Below, one piece after another: positions 6,777 through 12,466 of a stretch of 28,821 bases of DNA; the first letter of the stretch is position 1, and every line of letters begins with the position of its first letter. The translations under genes and the position numbers were made by a program. The stretch is from a virus. The notes below the pieces were generated by a model. The model saw only the letters and a list, made by a program, of their open reading frames with translations. It did not search any database and was not told the DNA's origin. The stretch lies in the IMG/VR virus record IMGVR_UViG_3300030328_001207, positions 1 to 28,821 of that record; one strand, written 5' to 3'.

Positions 6777-6822
6777 CTGATGAGCCTTCAATAGGCGAAA
6801 CACCCTTCGGGGTGTCTTAATC
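6771..6822 (+). ncRNA. Hammerhead ribozyme 1 (type I)
   Basis: Stem I is GATTAA (6771-6776) with TTAATC (6817-6822). CTGATGA is at 6777-6783. Stem II is GCCT (6784-6787) with AGGC (6793-6796) around a five-base loop TCAAT. GAA (6797-6799) follows. Stem III is ACACCC (6800-6805) with GGGTGT (6810-6815) around TTCG. The cleavage triplet is GTC (6814-6816), so the RNA should break after C6816, leaving a 5'-OH and a 34-base leader for the 6851 gene. Only stem I is open, hence type I. It begins within the last codon and stop of the gene before it. Confidence 0.95.
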
Positions 6823-6827
6823 AACTA

Positions 6828-6853
6828 AAATTAATTTAAATAAAACTAAAATG
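6828..6853 (+). repeat. 26-nt translation leader, copy 2
   Basis: Identical to 6556-6581 and 7174-7199. It starts 11 bases after the predicted cleavage site of hammerhead 1, so it is kept on the downstream fragment. Confidence 0.9.
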
Positions 6854-7123
6854 AAAACAAAACTAAAATTAGAAAAGGTTAGAAAAACAAGTTCAGGAGT
6901 AGATTTTGCAGACATCATCTGCGAAATGCCTTATAAAGGTGCTTATTCTGATTCAGTAACAGTTAAATTGTCATGCACTAGTTGTGCAATTAGAATCATG
7001 TCAGACCACTTAGTTGGAGAAATGAGACACATTTGCGAAAACTTAGATACTGATAAAATAAGACAATTTGCAAAGGATATGCTAAAAGCATCTAAAACTT
7101 TAAACGAGGTCAGAAGTATATAG
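6851..7123 (+). CDS. Unknown early protein 2, between ribozymes 1 and 2
   Basis: A 90-residue soluble protein, not recognised. The N-terminal half has two beta-like segments (KLKLEKVRKTSSGVDFAD, then YSDSVTVKLSC); Cys 43, 46 or so lie close together in LSCTSCAIRIM, and the C-terminal 35 residues look helical (TDKIRQFAKDMLKASKTL). A possible metal site from the close Cys pair is only a suggestion. It uses leader copy 2 and its TAG stop provides the first base of stem I of ribozyme 2. Predicted processing on both sides would make its mRNA monocistronic. Confidence 0.7.
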   Translation: MKTKLKLEKVRKTSSGVDFADIICEMPYKGAYSDSVTVKLSCTSCAIRIMSDHLVGEMRHICENLDTDKIRQFAKDMLKASKTLNEVRSI

Positions 7124-7172
7124 GTTAACTGATGAGGTTTTAATAACCGAAACGTCGTGAGACGTCTTAACC
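7123..7172 (+). ncRNA. Hammerhead ribozyme 2 (type I)
   Basis: Stem I is GGTTAA (7123-7128) with TTAACC (7167-7172). CTGATGA is at 7129-7135. Stem II is GGTT (7136-7139) with AACC (7145-7148) around TTAAT. GAA is at 7149-7151. Stem III is ACGTC (7152-7156) with GACGT (7161-7165) around the GNRA loop GTGA. The triplet GTC (7164-7166) places cleavage after C7166. Stems I, II and III all differ from copy 1 by paired changes, which is strong support that the fold is selected. Confidence 0.95.
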
Positions 7173-7173
7173 A

Positions 7174-7199
7174 AAATTAATTTAAATAAAACTAAAATG
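7174..7199 (+). repeat. 26-nt translation leader, copy 3
   Basis: Identical to 6556-6581 and 6828-6853. It begins eight bases after the predicted cleavage site of ribozyme 2. Confidence 0.9.
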
Positions 7200-7385
7200 A
7201 AACTATTTTTAAACACAACGGACTTAAACAATCCAACAATTGAAATCACAGAAAAATGGAAAGTTTGGGTAACCAAAAACAGTAAACCTATTATTATGGA
7301 AGTTCCATTCACTAAAGTAAATGATGCTCACGAATTTATATGGGAACAACTAGGTAAACGACCATCATCAATATCTAAACTTTAA
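7197..7385 (+). CDS. Unknown early protein 3, between ribozymes 2 and 3
   Basis: A 62-residue protein, not recognised. It begins MKLFLNTTDLNNPTIEIT, continues with a Trp-containing beta-like stretch (EKWKVWVTKN) and ends with a helix including NDAHEFIWEQLGKRP. No Cys, signal or membrane segment. The final A of its TAA stop is the first base of stem I in ribozyme 3. It uses leader copy 3, so it shares its control with the two genes before it. Confidence 0.65.
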   Translation: MKLFLNTTDLNNPTIEITEKWKVWVTKNSKPIIMEVPFTKVNDAHEFIWEQLGKRPSSISKL

Positions 7386-7436
7386 TAACTCTGATGAGTC
7401 CTAAATGGACGAAACACCCTTCGGGGTGTCAGTTAT
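7385..7436 (+). ncRNA. Hammerhead ribozyme 3 (type I)
   Basis: Stem I is ATAACT (7385-7390) with AGTTAT (7431-7436). CTGATGA is at 7391-7397. Stem II is GTCC (7398-7401) with GGAC (7407-7410) around TAAAT. GAA is at 7411-7413. Stem III is ACACCC (7414-7419) with GGGTGT (7424-7429) around TTCG, the same as in copy 1. The GTC triplet (7428-7430) predicts cleavage after C7430, leaving a 23-base leader for the 7454 gene. Confidence 0.95.
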
Positions 7437-7453
7437 AATCAAAACAAACTAAA

Positions 7454-7705
7454 ATGTATTCAAATTTTAAAATGAAAGAAGCAACAAGTAAAGACGAAGC
7501 TATTATATCTATATTAGATGTAGTTGAGGAAAACCCTGTATGGCTAAACAAAGTTGACAGCAATCATTTAATTTTGCTAATGAGAGTGTCAAAACAAAAT
7601 CGTGAAAACCATATTGAGGTGTTGACAAATGAAGAAGTGATTGATTTATTTGTTAAAATAAAAGCTGCATACTATGACTATAAAGACAACGCCGTATGGA
7701 ACTAA
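7454..7705 (+). CDS. Unknown early protein 4
   Basis: An 83-residue acidic-to-neutral, mainly helical protein with no recognised family. Helices are suggested for DEAIISILDVVEENP and EEVIDLFVKIKAAYYDYKD. It is the first gene after the last ribozyme, and its start has only the last part of the repeated leader (AAACTAAAATG, 7446-7456). No ribozyme follows; instead it overlaps the next gene by ten bases, so from here on the operon switches to translational coupling. Confidence 0.65.
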   Translation: MYSNFKMKEATSKDEAIISILDVVEENPVWLNKVDSNHLILLMRVSKQNRENHIEVLTNEEVIDLFVKIKAAYYDYKDNAVWN

Positions 7706-8067
7706 TATGTCAAGATTTTCACTTTTATAATAACGGAATGTTTTATAAAACAATAAACAAAATATCACCTAATGGCTGGTTCTCAGATATAAAAAAAATT
7801 GAACCAAGTATTAGAATGTTTGGAACAGAAGAACAGATAAATAAAGCACTTGATGAATATTGTAAAATGACAGGACTTAATCTTAATGAATGTTATAATT
7901 ATGAGATTGAAAAGAAGGGCAGCTATTGGGAAGAAATAGTGTTTAGTGAAACTAGAAAAGATAAACCAACACTAAAAGAATATAACGATATTGTAAGTAA
8001 AAATCTCAAGATTTACAAAGAGAAATATAATAAACTAAATAATAAAGCTTTAATAACAACGATATGA
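7696..8067 (+). CDS. Unknown early protein 5
   Basis: A 123-residue protein of unknown function. The first 60 residues carry aromatic beta-like segments (DFHFYNNGMFYKTI, NGWFSDIKKI), followed by helices containing EEQINKALDEYCKMTG and a Lys-rich C-terminus (NLKIYKEKYNKLNNK). It begins within the previous gene and its stop overlaps the next ATG, so it is clearly part of a coupled set. No catalytic motif was found. Confidence 0.6.
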   Translation: MELICQDFHFYNNGMFYKTINKISPNGWFSDIKKIEPSIRMFGTEEQINKALDEYCKMTGLNLNECYNYEIEKKGSYWEEIVFSETRKDKPTLKEYNDIVSKNLKIYKEKYNKLNNKALITTI

Positions 8068-8267
8068 AAAAAGAAGAAATAATTAAACGTATGAATAATA
8101 TTAATACGTTCCAAGAATGTAAAGGTGAATTATGCCTACGCGGTACAGACGAACATGGTCAGGACTTTACAGTATGGTTTGATACCTATGACTTTTTAAA
8201 TTGGATTGATTCAGAGCAAATAGAATATATAAAAGAATGTTTAATAATACAAATAAAAGGCAAATGA
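8064..8267 (+). CDS. Unknown small early protein 6
   Basis: A 67-residue protein, coupled to its neighbours by ATGA overlaps on both sides. It opens with a helix (MKKEEIIKRMNNI), followed by beta-like CKGELCLRGTDEHGQDFTVWF and a second helix with DSEQIEYIKECL. No family is recognised. The fold looks like a small alpha/beta domain. Confidence 0.6.
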   Translation: MKKEEIIKRMNNINTFQECKGELCLRGTDEHGQDFTVWFDTYDFLNWIDSEQIEYIKECLIIQIKGK

Positions 8268-8449
8268 AAAAATACAGGTGGGGTTTGCGAAACGTTATAA
8301 AGAAAGGTAATTTTATTACCTCTAACAATAAAAAAATTGCTGAAATCAAAGGAGATGAATTACACCATTTAGGTTGGTGGAGTTGGACAGCAGCAAAACA
8401 TATTAATCATATAGCAAAAGAACTAGGATTAAAACCAATACAATATTAA
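8264..8449 (+). CDS. Unknown small basic protein 7
   Basis: A 61-residue basic protein when started at the ATG coupled to the previous stop (ATGA at 8264); an upstream in-frame ATG at 8237 would add nine residues but lies deep in the previous gene. It contains KYRWGLRNVIKKGNF, a beta hairpin-like NNKKIAEIKGDEL and a Trp/His-rich end (HHLGWWSWTAAKHINHIAKE). Nucleic-acid binding is conceivable from charge alone. Confidence 0.55.
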   Translation: MKKYRWGLRNVIKKGNFITSNNKKIAEIKGDELHHLGWWSWTAAKHINHIAKELGLKPIQY

Positions 8450-8562
8450 TGAAAGGTGTAACAATAAGCCCATTGCTAGTGATAGCTAATCTTGAGAATG
8501 GTGACGAATTAAGTAGGCCTTGTGGATTGAAAGTCGCGACAGGGAAACAAACAGCTGCTTAA
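8449..8562 (+). CDS. Micropeptide of 37 residues, unknown
   Basis: The ATG shares its A with the previous stop (TAATG). The product has a hydrophobic start (TISPLLVIANLENGDEL), then SRPCGLKVATGKQ and ends in two Ala. No family can be named, although the composition looks more protein-like than random AT-rich sequence, and GC content is locally higher. The same DNA can form a small hairpin (GCTA-GTGA-TAGC at 8472-8483), probably by chance. Confidence 0.45.
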   Translation: MKGVTISPLLVIANLENGDELSRPCGLKVATGKQTAA

Positions 8563-8607
8563 CCTTTTATTATTTAACTAAATATTAATTAAACACATAA
8601 AAACGAA

Positions 8608-8904
8608 ATGAAAACATCAATTAATGAATATGAATTTTGCAGGTGGTTTGAAGTAAACCGACCTAATAATTTTAGTTATGATGGCAGAAAGGCATTATAC
8701 GAAATGCTAACAAGCTACGAAGAAGATACAGGAGAAGAAATAGAATTTGACCCTATTGCTTTTTGTTGTGAATATATGGAATATGAAGATATGGAAGAAT
8801 TTTGGCTTGATTATGACAGGGCAGAATATCCCAATGAGGAATCAATTATGGATGCTACATTCTATTGGGCATTCGGAGATTCTTTCATAATACAGCAATT
8901 TTAA
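8608..8904 (+). CDS. Acidic early protein, unknown
   Basis: A 98-residue, very acidic protein. The centre has YEEDTGEEIEFDPIAFCCEY followed by MEYEDMEEFW, a pattern seen in small proteins of phages and mobile elements. Many such acidic proteins mimic DNA, including antirestriction proteins, but the sequence itself shows only the charge. It lies alone between two short gaps, after the coupled set, with an A-rich leader of about 45 bases. Confidence 0.6.
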   Translation: MKTSINEYEFCRWFEVNRPNNFSYDGRKALYEMLTSYEEDTGEEIEFDPIAFCCEYMEYEDMEEFWLDYDRAEYPNEESIMDATFYWAFGDSFIIQQF

Positions 8905-8974
8905 AATAAATTTTGTATTTTTAACACAATTACTAACAGGCAAAAGTCCTAGCCACTAATATAGGCAAACTAAA

Positions 8975-9367
8975 ATGAAAACAGAAAAGATTAAAGAAAA
9001 GTATTTACATTACGGATTGGAAAAAGATGATGTTTTTAAGCATCAACATTACGTAATAATCACAAGAAGTGGAATCGAAAAAATTATAGCAATGGAGGGC
9101 ATAAAAATTAACTACAATGTAGTAAAGTGTGAGAGTAATTTTGCTGCAGTATCTGCATTTGCTTCAATTGATGATAATGAACCTGTCATACAAACATTTG
9201 GTTCAGCTTTAAAAGGTAAAGGATACCAAGATGGAAATTGCAATACTTGGTATGTTTTAGAAATGGCTGAAAAAAGAGCAATGAGTAGGGCAGTATTAAA
9301 GCTTACAGGTTTTTACGAGCTTGGAGTATTTGGTGAAGATGAATCAGAAGATTTTAAAAAGAAATAA
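8975..9367 (+). CDS. Putative single-strand annealing or recombination protein
   Basis: A 130-residue protein. Its C-terminal third has TWYVLEMAEKRAMSRAVLKL followed by a GVFGEDESEDF tail, which resembles the MAEKRA..RA(V/L) motif of Erf/Rad52-like phage recombinases. At 130 residues it is shorter than classical Erf proteins of about 200, so it may be a minimal relative. The next gene is an SSB-like protein and NinG lies further down, so a recombination or replication role fits. Its start uses AAACTAAAATG like the ribozyme genes. Confidence in the family is moderate to low. Confidence 0.5.
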   Translation: MKTEKIKEKYLHYGLEKDDVFKHQHYVIITRSGIEKIIAMEGIKINYNVVKCESNFAAVSAFASIDDNEPVIQTFGSALKGKGYQDGNCNTWYVLEMAEKRAMSRAVLKLTGFYELGVFGEDESEDFKKK

Positions 9368-9370
9368 CAT

Positions 9371-9446
9371 GAGGGGGTTAAAACCTATATTAATGAATAA
9401 TGTCAGCAGTTATACTTTGAGAAAGGTTAAGTCCCCCTCTTTTTTT
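9371..9446 (+). terminator. Long-loop GC-clamped hairpin with T-run
   Basis: GAGGGGG (9371-9377) pairs with CCCCCTC (9433-9439), with a further AACC/GGTT stem inside, enclosing a loop of about 40 bases. TTTTTTT follows. It should end transcription after the putative annealing gene. The large loop is unusual for a plain terminator and might hold a regulatory element. Confidence 0.65.
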
Positions 9447-9468
9447 AATAATAATAAATAAATAAGAT

Positions 9469-9783
9469 ATGAAAATTACAGGAAAATTAGTAAAGAAATT
9501 ACAAGTAGAAGCAGGAACTTCTAAAGCAGGAAAGTCTTGGGAAAAACAATCAATACTTGTAGAACAATCAGGAACGGACTATAACAAAGAAGTAGTGATA
9601 AGTTTCTTTGGGAATAAGGTCAAAGAATTACGAGATATTGAAGAAGGGTCACAAGTTAATGTATCAGTCAACTTATCTTCAAGAGAATACAATGGAAAAT
9701 ATTATCATAATATTGATGGCTGGTTTATAGCTAAGTTAGAAGATAAATTTGTAACTGACGAAGAAACTGATTTACCATTTTAA
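9469..9783 (+). CDS. SSB-like OB-fold protein (DUF3127-like)
   Basis: A 104-residue protein with the beta-rich layout of an OB fold: MKITGKLVKKLQVEAGTS, KQSILVEQSG, EVVISFFGNKV, then SQVNVSVNLSSREYNGKYY. It ends in DEETDLPF (97-104), an acidic tip like that of bacterial SSB (DDIPF), which recruits partner proteins. The pattern matches DUF3127, considered SSB-like. It would cover single-stranded DNA during replication or annealing. It stands after a terminator and three bases before the DnaA-like gene. Confidence 0.75.
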   Translation: MKITGKLVKKLQVEAGTSKAGKSWEKQSILVEQSGTDYNKEVVISFFGNKVKELRDIEEGSQVNVSVNLSSREYNGKYYHNIDGWFIAKLEDKFVTDEETDLPF

Positions 9784-9785
9784 TT

Positions 9786-10295
9786 ATGACAGAAGAATTC
9801 AACTTTAAAGCATTGTGCGACCTCACTACTAGAGTAATGGGGTTGCCAACAGGTTCCTTATCATTAAGGAGTAGGAAAAGAGAATTGCAATCAGCTAGGT
9901 CAATAGCAGCTTATATAGGCTTAACTGAAGAAAAAATCCATAGAACTATTATTGCTAAAGTTTTAAATAGGGATAGAGCAGTTACATATCATTATGAATA
10001 TAGACATAATCATCATTTTATTTCTAGTAGAGAATATAGAAAAACTTTTGACAAAATCTACAAGGCATATAAAGACGTAGAGGGAACTAAAAGTATTTTT
10101 TCAGATAAAAAAACTATGAAGAAATATTTATTAAAAAATGGGGTTACAGAAAAGGCAGAACATGATGTAAGATTAGAGGTAAAAAGTGGCAGAGCAATAT
10201 GCTATATTAATACTACTTATTTTGATTTTTCTAACCAGCTTGAAAATATTAAATTAGCACTCGAAAATTATCATTATACAGTTAAAATATTCTAA
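9786..10295 (+). CDS. DnaA domain IV-like replication protein
   Basis: A 169-residue protein. Residues 16-75 (RVMGLPTGSLSLRSRKRELQ and beyond) resemble DnaA domain IV, in which a helix rich in Arg (SRKRELQSARSIAAYIG) precedes a helix-turn-helix near RDRAVTYHY. The ATPase domains of DnaA are absent. Such a protein could bind phage origin sequences and act as initiator together with the following wHTH protein. The last 90 residues are not recognised. The stop and next ATG overlap (TAATG), so both are made together. Confidence 0.65.
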   Translation: MTEEFNFKALCDLTTRVMGLPTGSLSLRSRKRELQSARSIAAYIGLTEEKIHRTIIAKVLNRDRAVTYHYEYRHNHHFISSREYRKTFDKIYKAYKDVEGTKSIFSDKKTMKKYLLKNGVTEKAEHDVRLEVKSGRAICYINTTYFDFSNQLENIKLALENYHYTVKIF

Positions 10296-10921
10296 TGGAA
10301 AAACCGAACTATTACGCTATACTATCAGCAGAGGTTAGATATGATAATAACCTTAGACCAAACACAAAACTGCTGTATGCAGAAATTACTGCGTTATCTA
10401 ATATAACTGGAGAGTGTTTTGCAAGTAATAGATATTTTTCAAATCTTTATAATAAAAGTAAAGGTGCAATATCAGGATGGATAAGCGAATTAGTAAAATA
10501 TGGTTATATTCAAGTTAGATATACATATAAAGAAGGTACTAAAGAAATTGAACATAGGTATATCAAAATATTAAAGGGGGGTGTTAATGAAAAAGACATA
10601 CCCCCATTAAAGAAAACTTTAAAGAATAATACTATTAAATCTAATAATAAAATAACTAATACTATAATACAAAGAAAATCCCAATTTGAAAGTAAAGTTG
10701 CTTTATTAGATTATGATGTTAAATTAAAAAGAGAATTTTGTGACTATTGGACAGAAAAAAATTCAAAAGGAACTAAAATGAAATTTGAAATGGAAAGAAC
10801 ATTTGATATTAAAAGACGATTATCAAGATGGTATAAAAATGAAAATAAATGGAATAAGCAAAACATGGGTAAATTACACTCTCAAATTAATGCATGGCAA
10901 GAAGCTAAAAAATTATTATGA
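10295..10921 (+). CDS. Winged-helix replisome organizer-like protein
   Basis: A 208-residue protein. Residues 1-95 look like a phage wHTH domain: YYAILSAEVRYDNNL, LLYAEITALSN, FASNRYFSNLYNKSKGAISG, and a wing-like KYGYIQVRYTYKEG. A basic linker follows, then a C-terminal domain with REFCDYWTEKNSKGTKMKFE and a Trp-containing end. This layout is typical of DnaD/replisome-organizer proteins that load host helicase at the phage origin. Overlaps on both sides link it to the DnaA-like gene and the next gene. Confidence 0.65.
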   Translation: MEKPNYYAILSAEVRYDNNLRPNTKLLYAEITALSNITGECFASNRYFSNLYNKSKGAISGWISELVKYGYIQVRYTYKEGTKEIEHRYIKILKGGVNEKDIPPLKKTLKNNTIKSNNKITNTIIQRKSQFESKVALLDYDVKLKREFCDYWTEKNSKGTKMKFEMERTFDIKRRLSRWYKNENKWNKQNMGKLHSQINAWQEAKKLL

Positions 10922-11280
10922 AAAGATTACAGCAAGAAAACTTACAAGAACTAACTGAAAAAGTATTAGATTTAATTGCACGAACAGGGGTAGAGATAGG
11001 ACATAAAACAGACCCTGAAACATTGGCAAATTTGAGTAAGATATTTGCAAGTGATTTAATAAATGAAAATAGATTTTATAATTTAACATTTAATCAAATA
11101 CAAGATGCATTTCGGCAGGGTGTAAGATTTGGTAAAGATGAACCATTTTTAAATATTAGAACTTTTTACAAATGGGTTTATGCTCATAAAAAAGTAATTG
11201 ATGATGCTTATTATCAAGTTCACACATTAGGACAAAAGAATGTTCCTTTTTATCAAGAACCATTAAAACTATTAAAATGA
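10918..11280 (+). CDS. Replication-region protein, unknown
   Basis: A 120-residue, mostly helical protein that starts in the stop of the wHTH gene (ATGA). Segments with NLTFNQIQDAFRQGVRFG and FLNIRTFYKWVYAHKKVID resemble proteins found beside replication initiators in Bacteroidota phages. It may help load a helicase, but there is no Walker motif. The function is inferred only from position. Confidence 0.55.
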   Translation: MKRLQQENLQELTEKVLDLIARTGVEIGHKTDPETLANLSKIFASDLINENRFYNLTFNQIQDAFRQGVRFGKDEPFLNIRTFYKWVYAHKKVIDDAYYQVHTLGQKNVPFYQEPLKLLK

Positions 11281-11336
11281 TTGGATGGGTAATAATAACC
11301 GCCATTATAATGTGGCTAATAAGAGAACTAAGATGA
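11277..11336 (+). CDS. 19-residue membrane micropeptide
   Basis: An ATGA overlap with the previous stop opens 19 codons that are almost wholly hydrophobic (WVIITAIIMWLI) and end in basic residues. Its stop overlaps the next ATG. The double coupling and clear single membrane span argue that it is translated; no function is known. Confidence 0.35.
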   Translation: MIGWVIITAIIMWLIRELR

Positions 11337-11431
11337 AAATATTATTAGGTTTTTATGTGGGGATAATTTTAATATGCATAATAGAAGCATATTTAACTAA
11401 AACAATAAATGATGAAGAAAATAACTATTAG
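11333..11431 (+). CDS. 32-residue membrane micropeptide
   Basis: It starts in the stop of the previous micropeptide. Residues 2-19 form one hydrophobic segment (ILLGFYVGIILICIIEAY) followed by a polar tail. Its end overlaps the next gene by 23 bases. The pair may form a small membrane complex, as with two-component holin-like peptides. Confidence 0.4.
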   Translation: MKILLGFYVGIILICIIEAYLTKTINDEENNY

Positions 11432-11696
11432 ACAAGGAGAAGTAAAAAGTCAATCTGATGCAGTTTTATGGCATTTAAAAACTTATGGAAGTATAACGAG
11501 CTACGAAGCTATTAAAGAATATGGTGCAACTAGACTTTCGGCTATTATATTTAATCATAGAAACGATGGATATGATATTGATAGTGTACCTTTAAAAAAG
11601 AAAACAAGATTTGGCAAAACAACTACAATAGCAAAATATATATATACTGAACCTACTAAGCAATTTAATCAAGGAATGTTGTGGCAAAATCAATAG
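11409..11696 (+). CDS. Winged-helix DNA-binding protein
   Basis: A 95-residue protein (94 if started at the second ATG, 11412). Residues 15-60 carry a helix-turn-helix pattern, DAVLWHLKTYGSITSYEAIK then YGATRLSAIIFNHRNDGYDI, close to small phage wHTH proteins. Residues 61-75 look like a wing with basic residues (PLKKKTRFGKTT). It may regulate transcription or act in replication. NinG starts inside its end, so the two are coupled. Confidence 0.65.
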   Translation: MMKKITIRQGEVKSQSDAVLWHLKTYGSITSYEAIKEYGATRLSAIIFNHRNDGYDIDSVPLKKKTRFGKTTTIAKYIYTEPTKQFNQGMLWQNQ

Positions 11697-12088
11697 GTAA
11701 GCTAAAAAAAGAACTAGATAAATGGTTTAGTTTTTATATTAGACTAAGGCATGCTGATGATAATGGTAATAACCAATGTTGTACCTGCGGTACAGTAGAC
11801 CATTGGAAAAAACTACAATGCGGTCATTTTGTTAGTCGAAAATATCTACCAACAAGATATCATGAAGTAAATTGCTTCCCACAATGTATAAGTTGTAATA
11901 TTTTTAAATATGGAGAGCAATGGAAATTTGGGCAATTTTTAGATACTAATTTTGGAGAGGGGGTATCAAAAGAATTGGTTATTTTAGGTCATACAACTAT
12001 AAAAATTACTAGAAGTGAATATGAAGAAAAGATTAGTTATTACAAGGACGCTGTTAAAAACTTAAAAAAAGAAAAAGGTATTGATTAA
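11681..12088 (+). CDS. ninG: NinG/Rap-like recombination nuclease
   Basis: A 135-residue protein from a GTG start at 11681. It shows the NinG pattern: an N-terminal helix, CTCG-type Cys residues (33, 34, 36), CGHFVSR (47-53), then PTRYHEVNCFPQC and ISCN with Cys 69 and 72. NinG of lambda (Rap) is a structure-specific endonuclease that processes recombination branches such as Holliday junctions. Its length is close to the usual NinG core. GTG rather than ATG is chosen because the Met-Ala-Lys start fits and no other start is in frame. Confidence 0.85.
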   Translation: MAKSIGKLKKELDKWFSFYIRLRHADDNGNNQCCTCGTVDHWKKLQCGHFVSRKYLPTRYHEVNCFPQCISCNIFKYGEQWKFGQFLDTNFGEGVSKELVILGHTTIKITRSEYEEKISYYKDAVKNLKKEKGID

Positions 12089-12105
12089 CTTTTTTTATAT
12101 CTTTG
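12081..12105 (+). promoter_or_regulatory. Possible promoter before the sigma-like operon
   Basis: TATCTTTG (12098-12105) matches the -7 box TAnnTTTG. The only TTG upstream is at 12081-12083, giving a short 14-base spacer. A start near 12110 would make the next transcript leaderless. The match is good for the -7 box only. Confidence 0.4.
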
Positions 12106-12109
12106 ACGT

Positions 12110-12466
12110 ATGCACAAACCGATTTTCTCAAGTGAAGAACATAGGTCAATTGTTGAGGTCTATATAACAATGTGCAAACAATTCTCAAAAGAAGTAGCAA
12201 CAAAAGCAAAATACCAAAGCTATTTAGACGTACTTTCTACTATTATTGAATATCATAATGGATATGGTGAAGGAGTAAGGGAAAACAATTTTTACGATTG
12301 GTTAGTTATCATCCCAATTAATTTATCAGTAGCTACAAATGGATTTTTTGCAGGAATAGAAACGAAATCAAATGCAGCTGTAGTTAGAGGATATAAAGTT
12401 GTGCTAGAACAAATGCTATTTGAAACCGTTAATAAGTTGGATACATTAGAACCAACAAATGACTGA
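12110..12466 (+). CDS. Unknown helical protein before the sigma-like gene
   Basis: A 118-residue protein, largely helical (RSIVEVYITMCKQFSKEVA, then YLDVLSTIIEYHNGYGEGVR) with a segment NGFFAGIETKSNAAVVRGYK. No family is recognised. It overlaps the sigma-like gene by eight bases, so both are co-expressed and may work together. The start just five bases after the TAnnTTTG box is unusual; an alternative ATG lies at 12170. Confidence 0.6.
   Translation: MHKPIFSSEEHRSIVEVYITMCKQFSKEVATKAKYQSYLDVLSTIIEYHNGYGEGVRENNFYDWLVIIPINLSVATNGFFAGIETKSNAAVVRGYKVVLEQMLFETVNKLDTLEPTND

Noticed and set aside
8449-8562. Structured RNA with a GCTA-GTGA-TAGC hairpin and CCATT/AATGG closing stem
   Set aside because: The same bases are an open frame coupled to the previous stop and the stems are short; no known ribozyme core fits, so coding is preferred.
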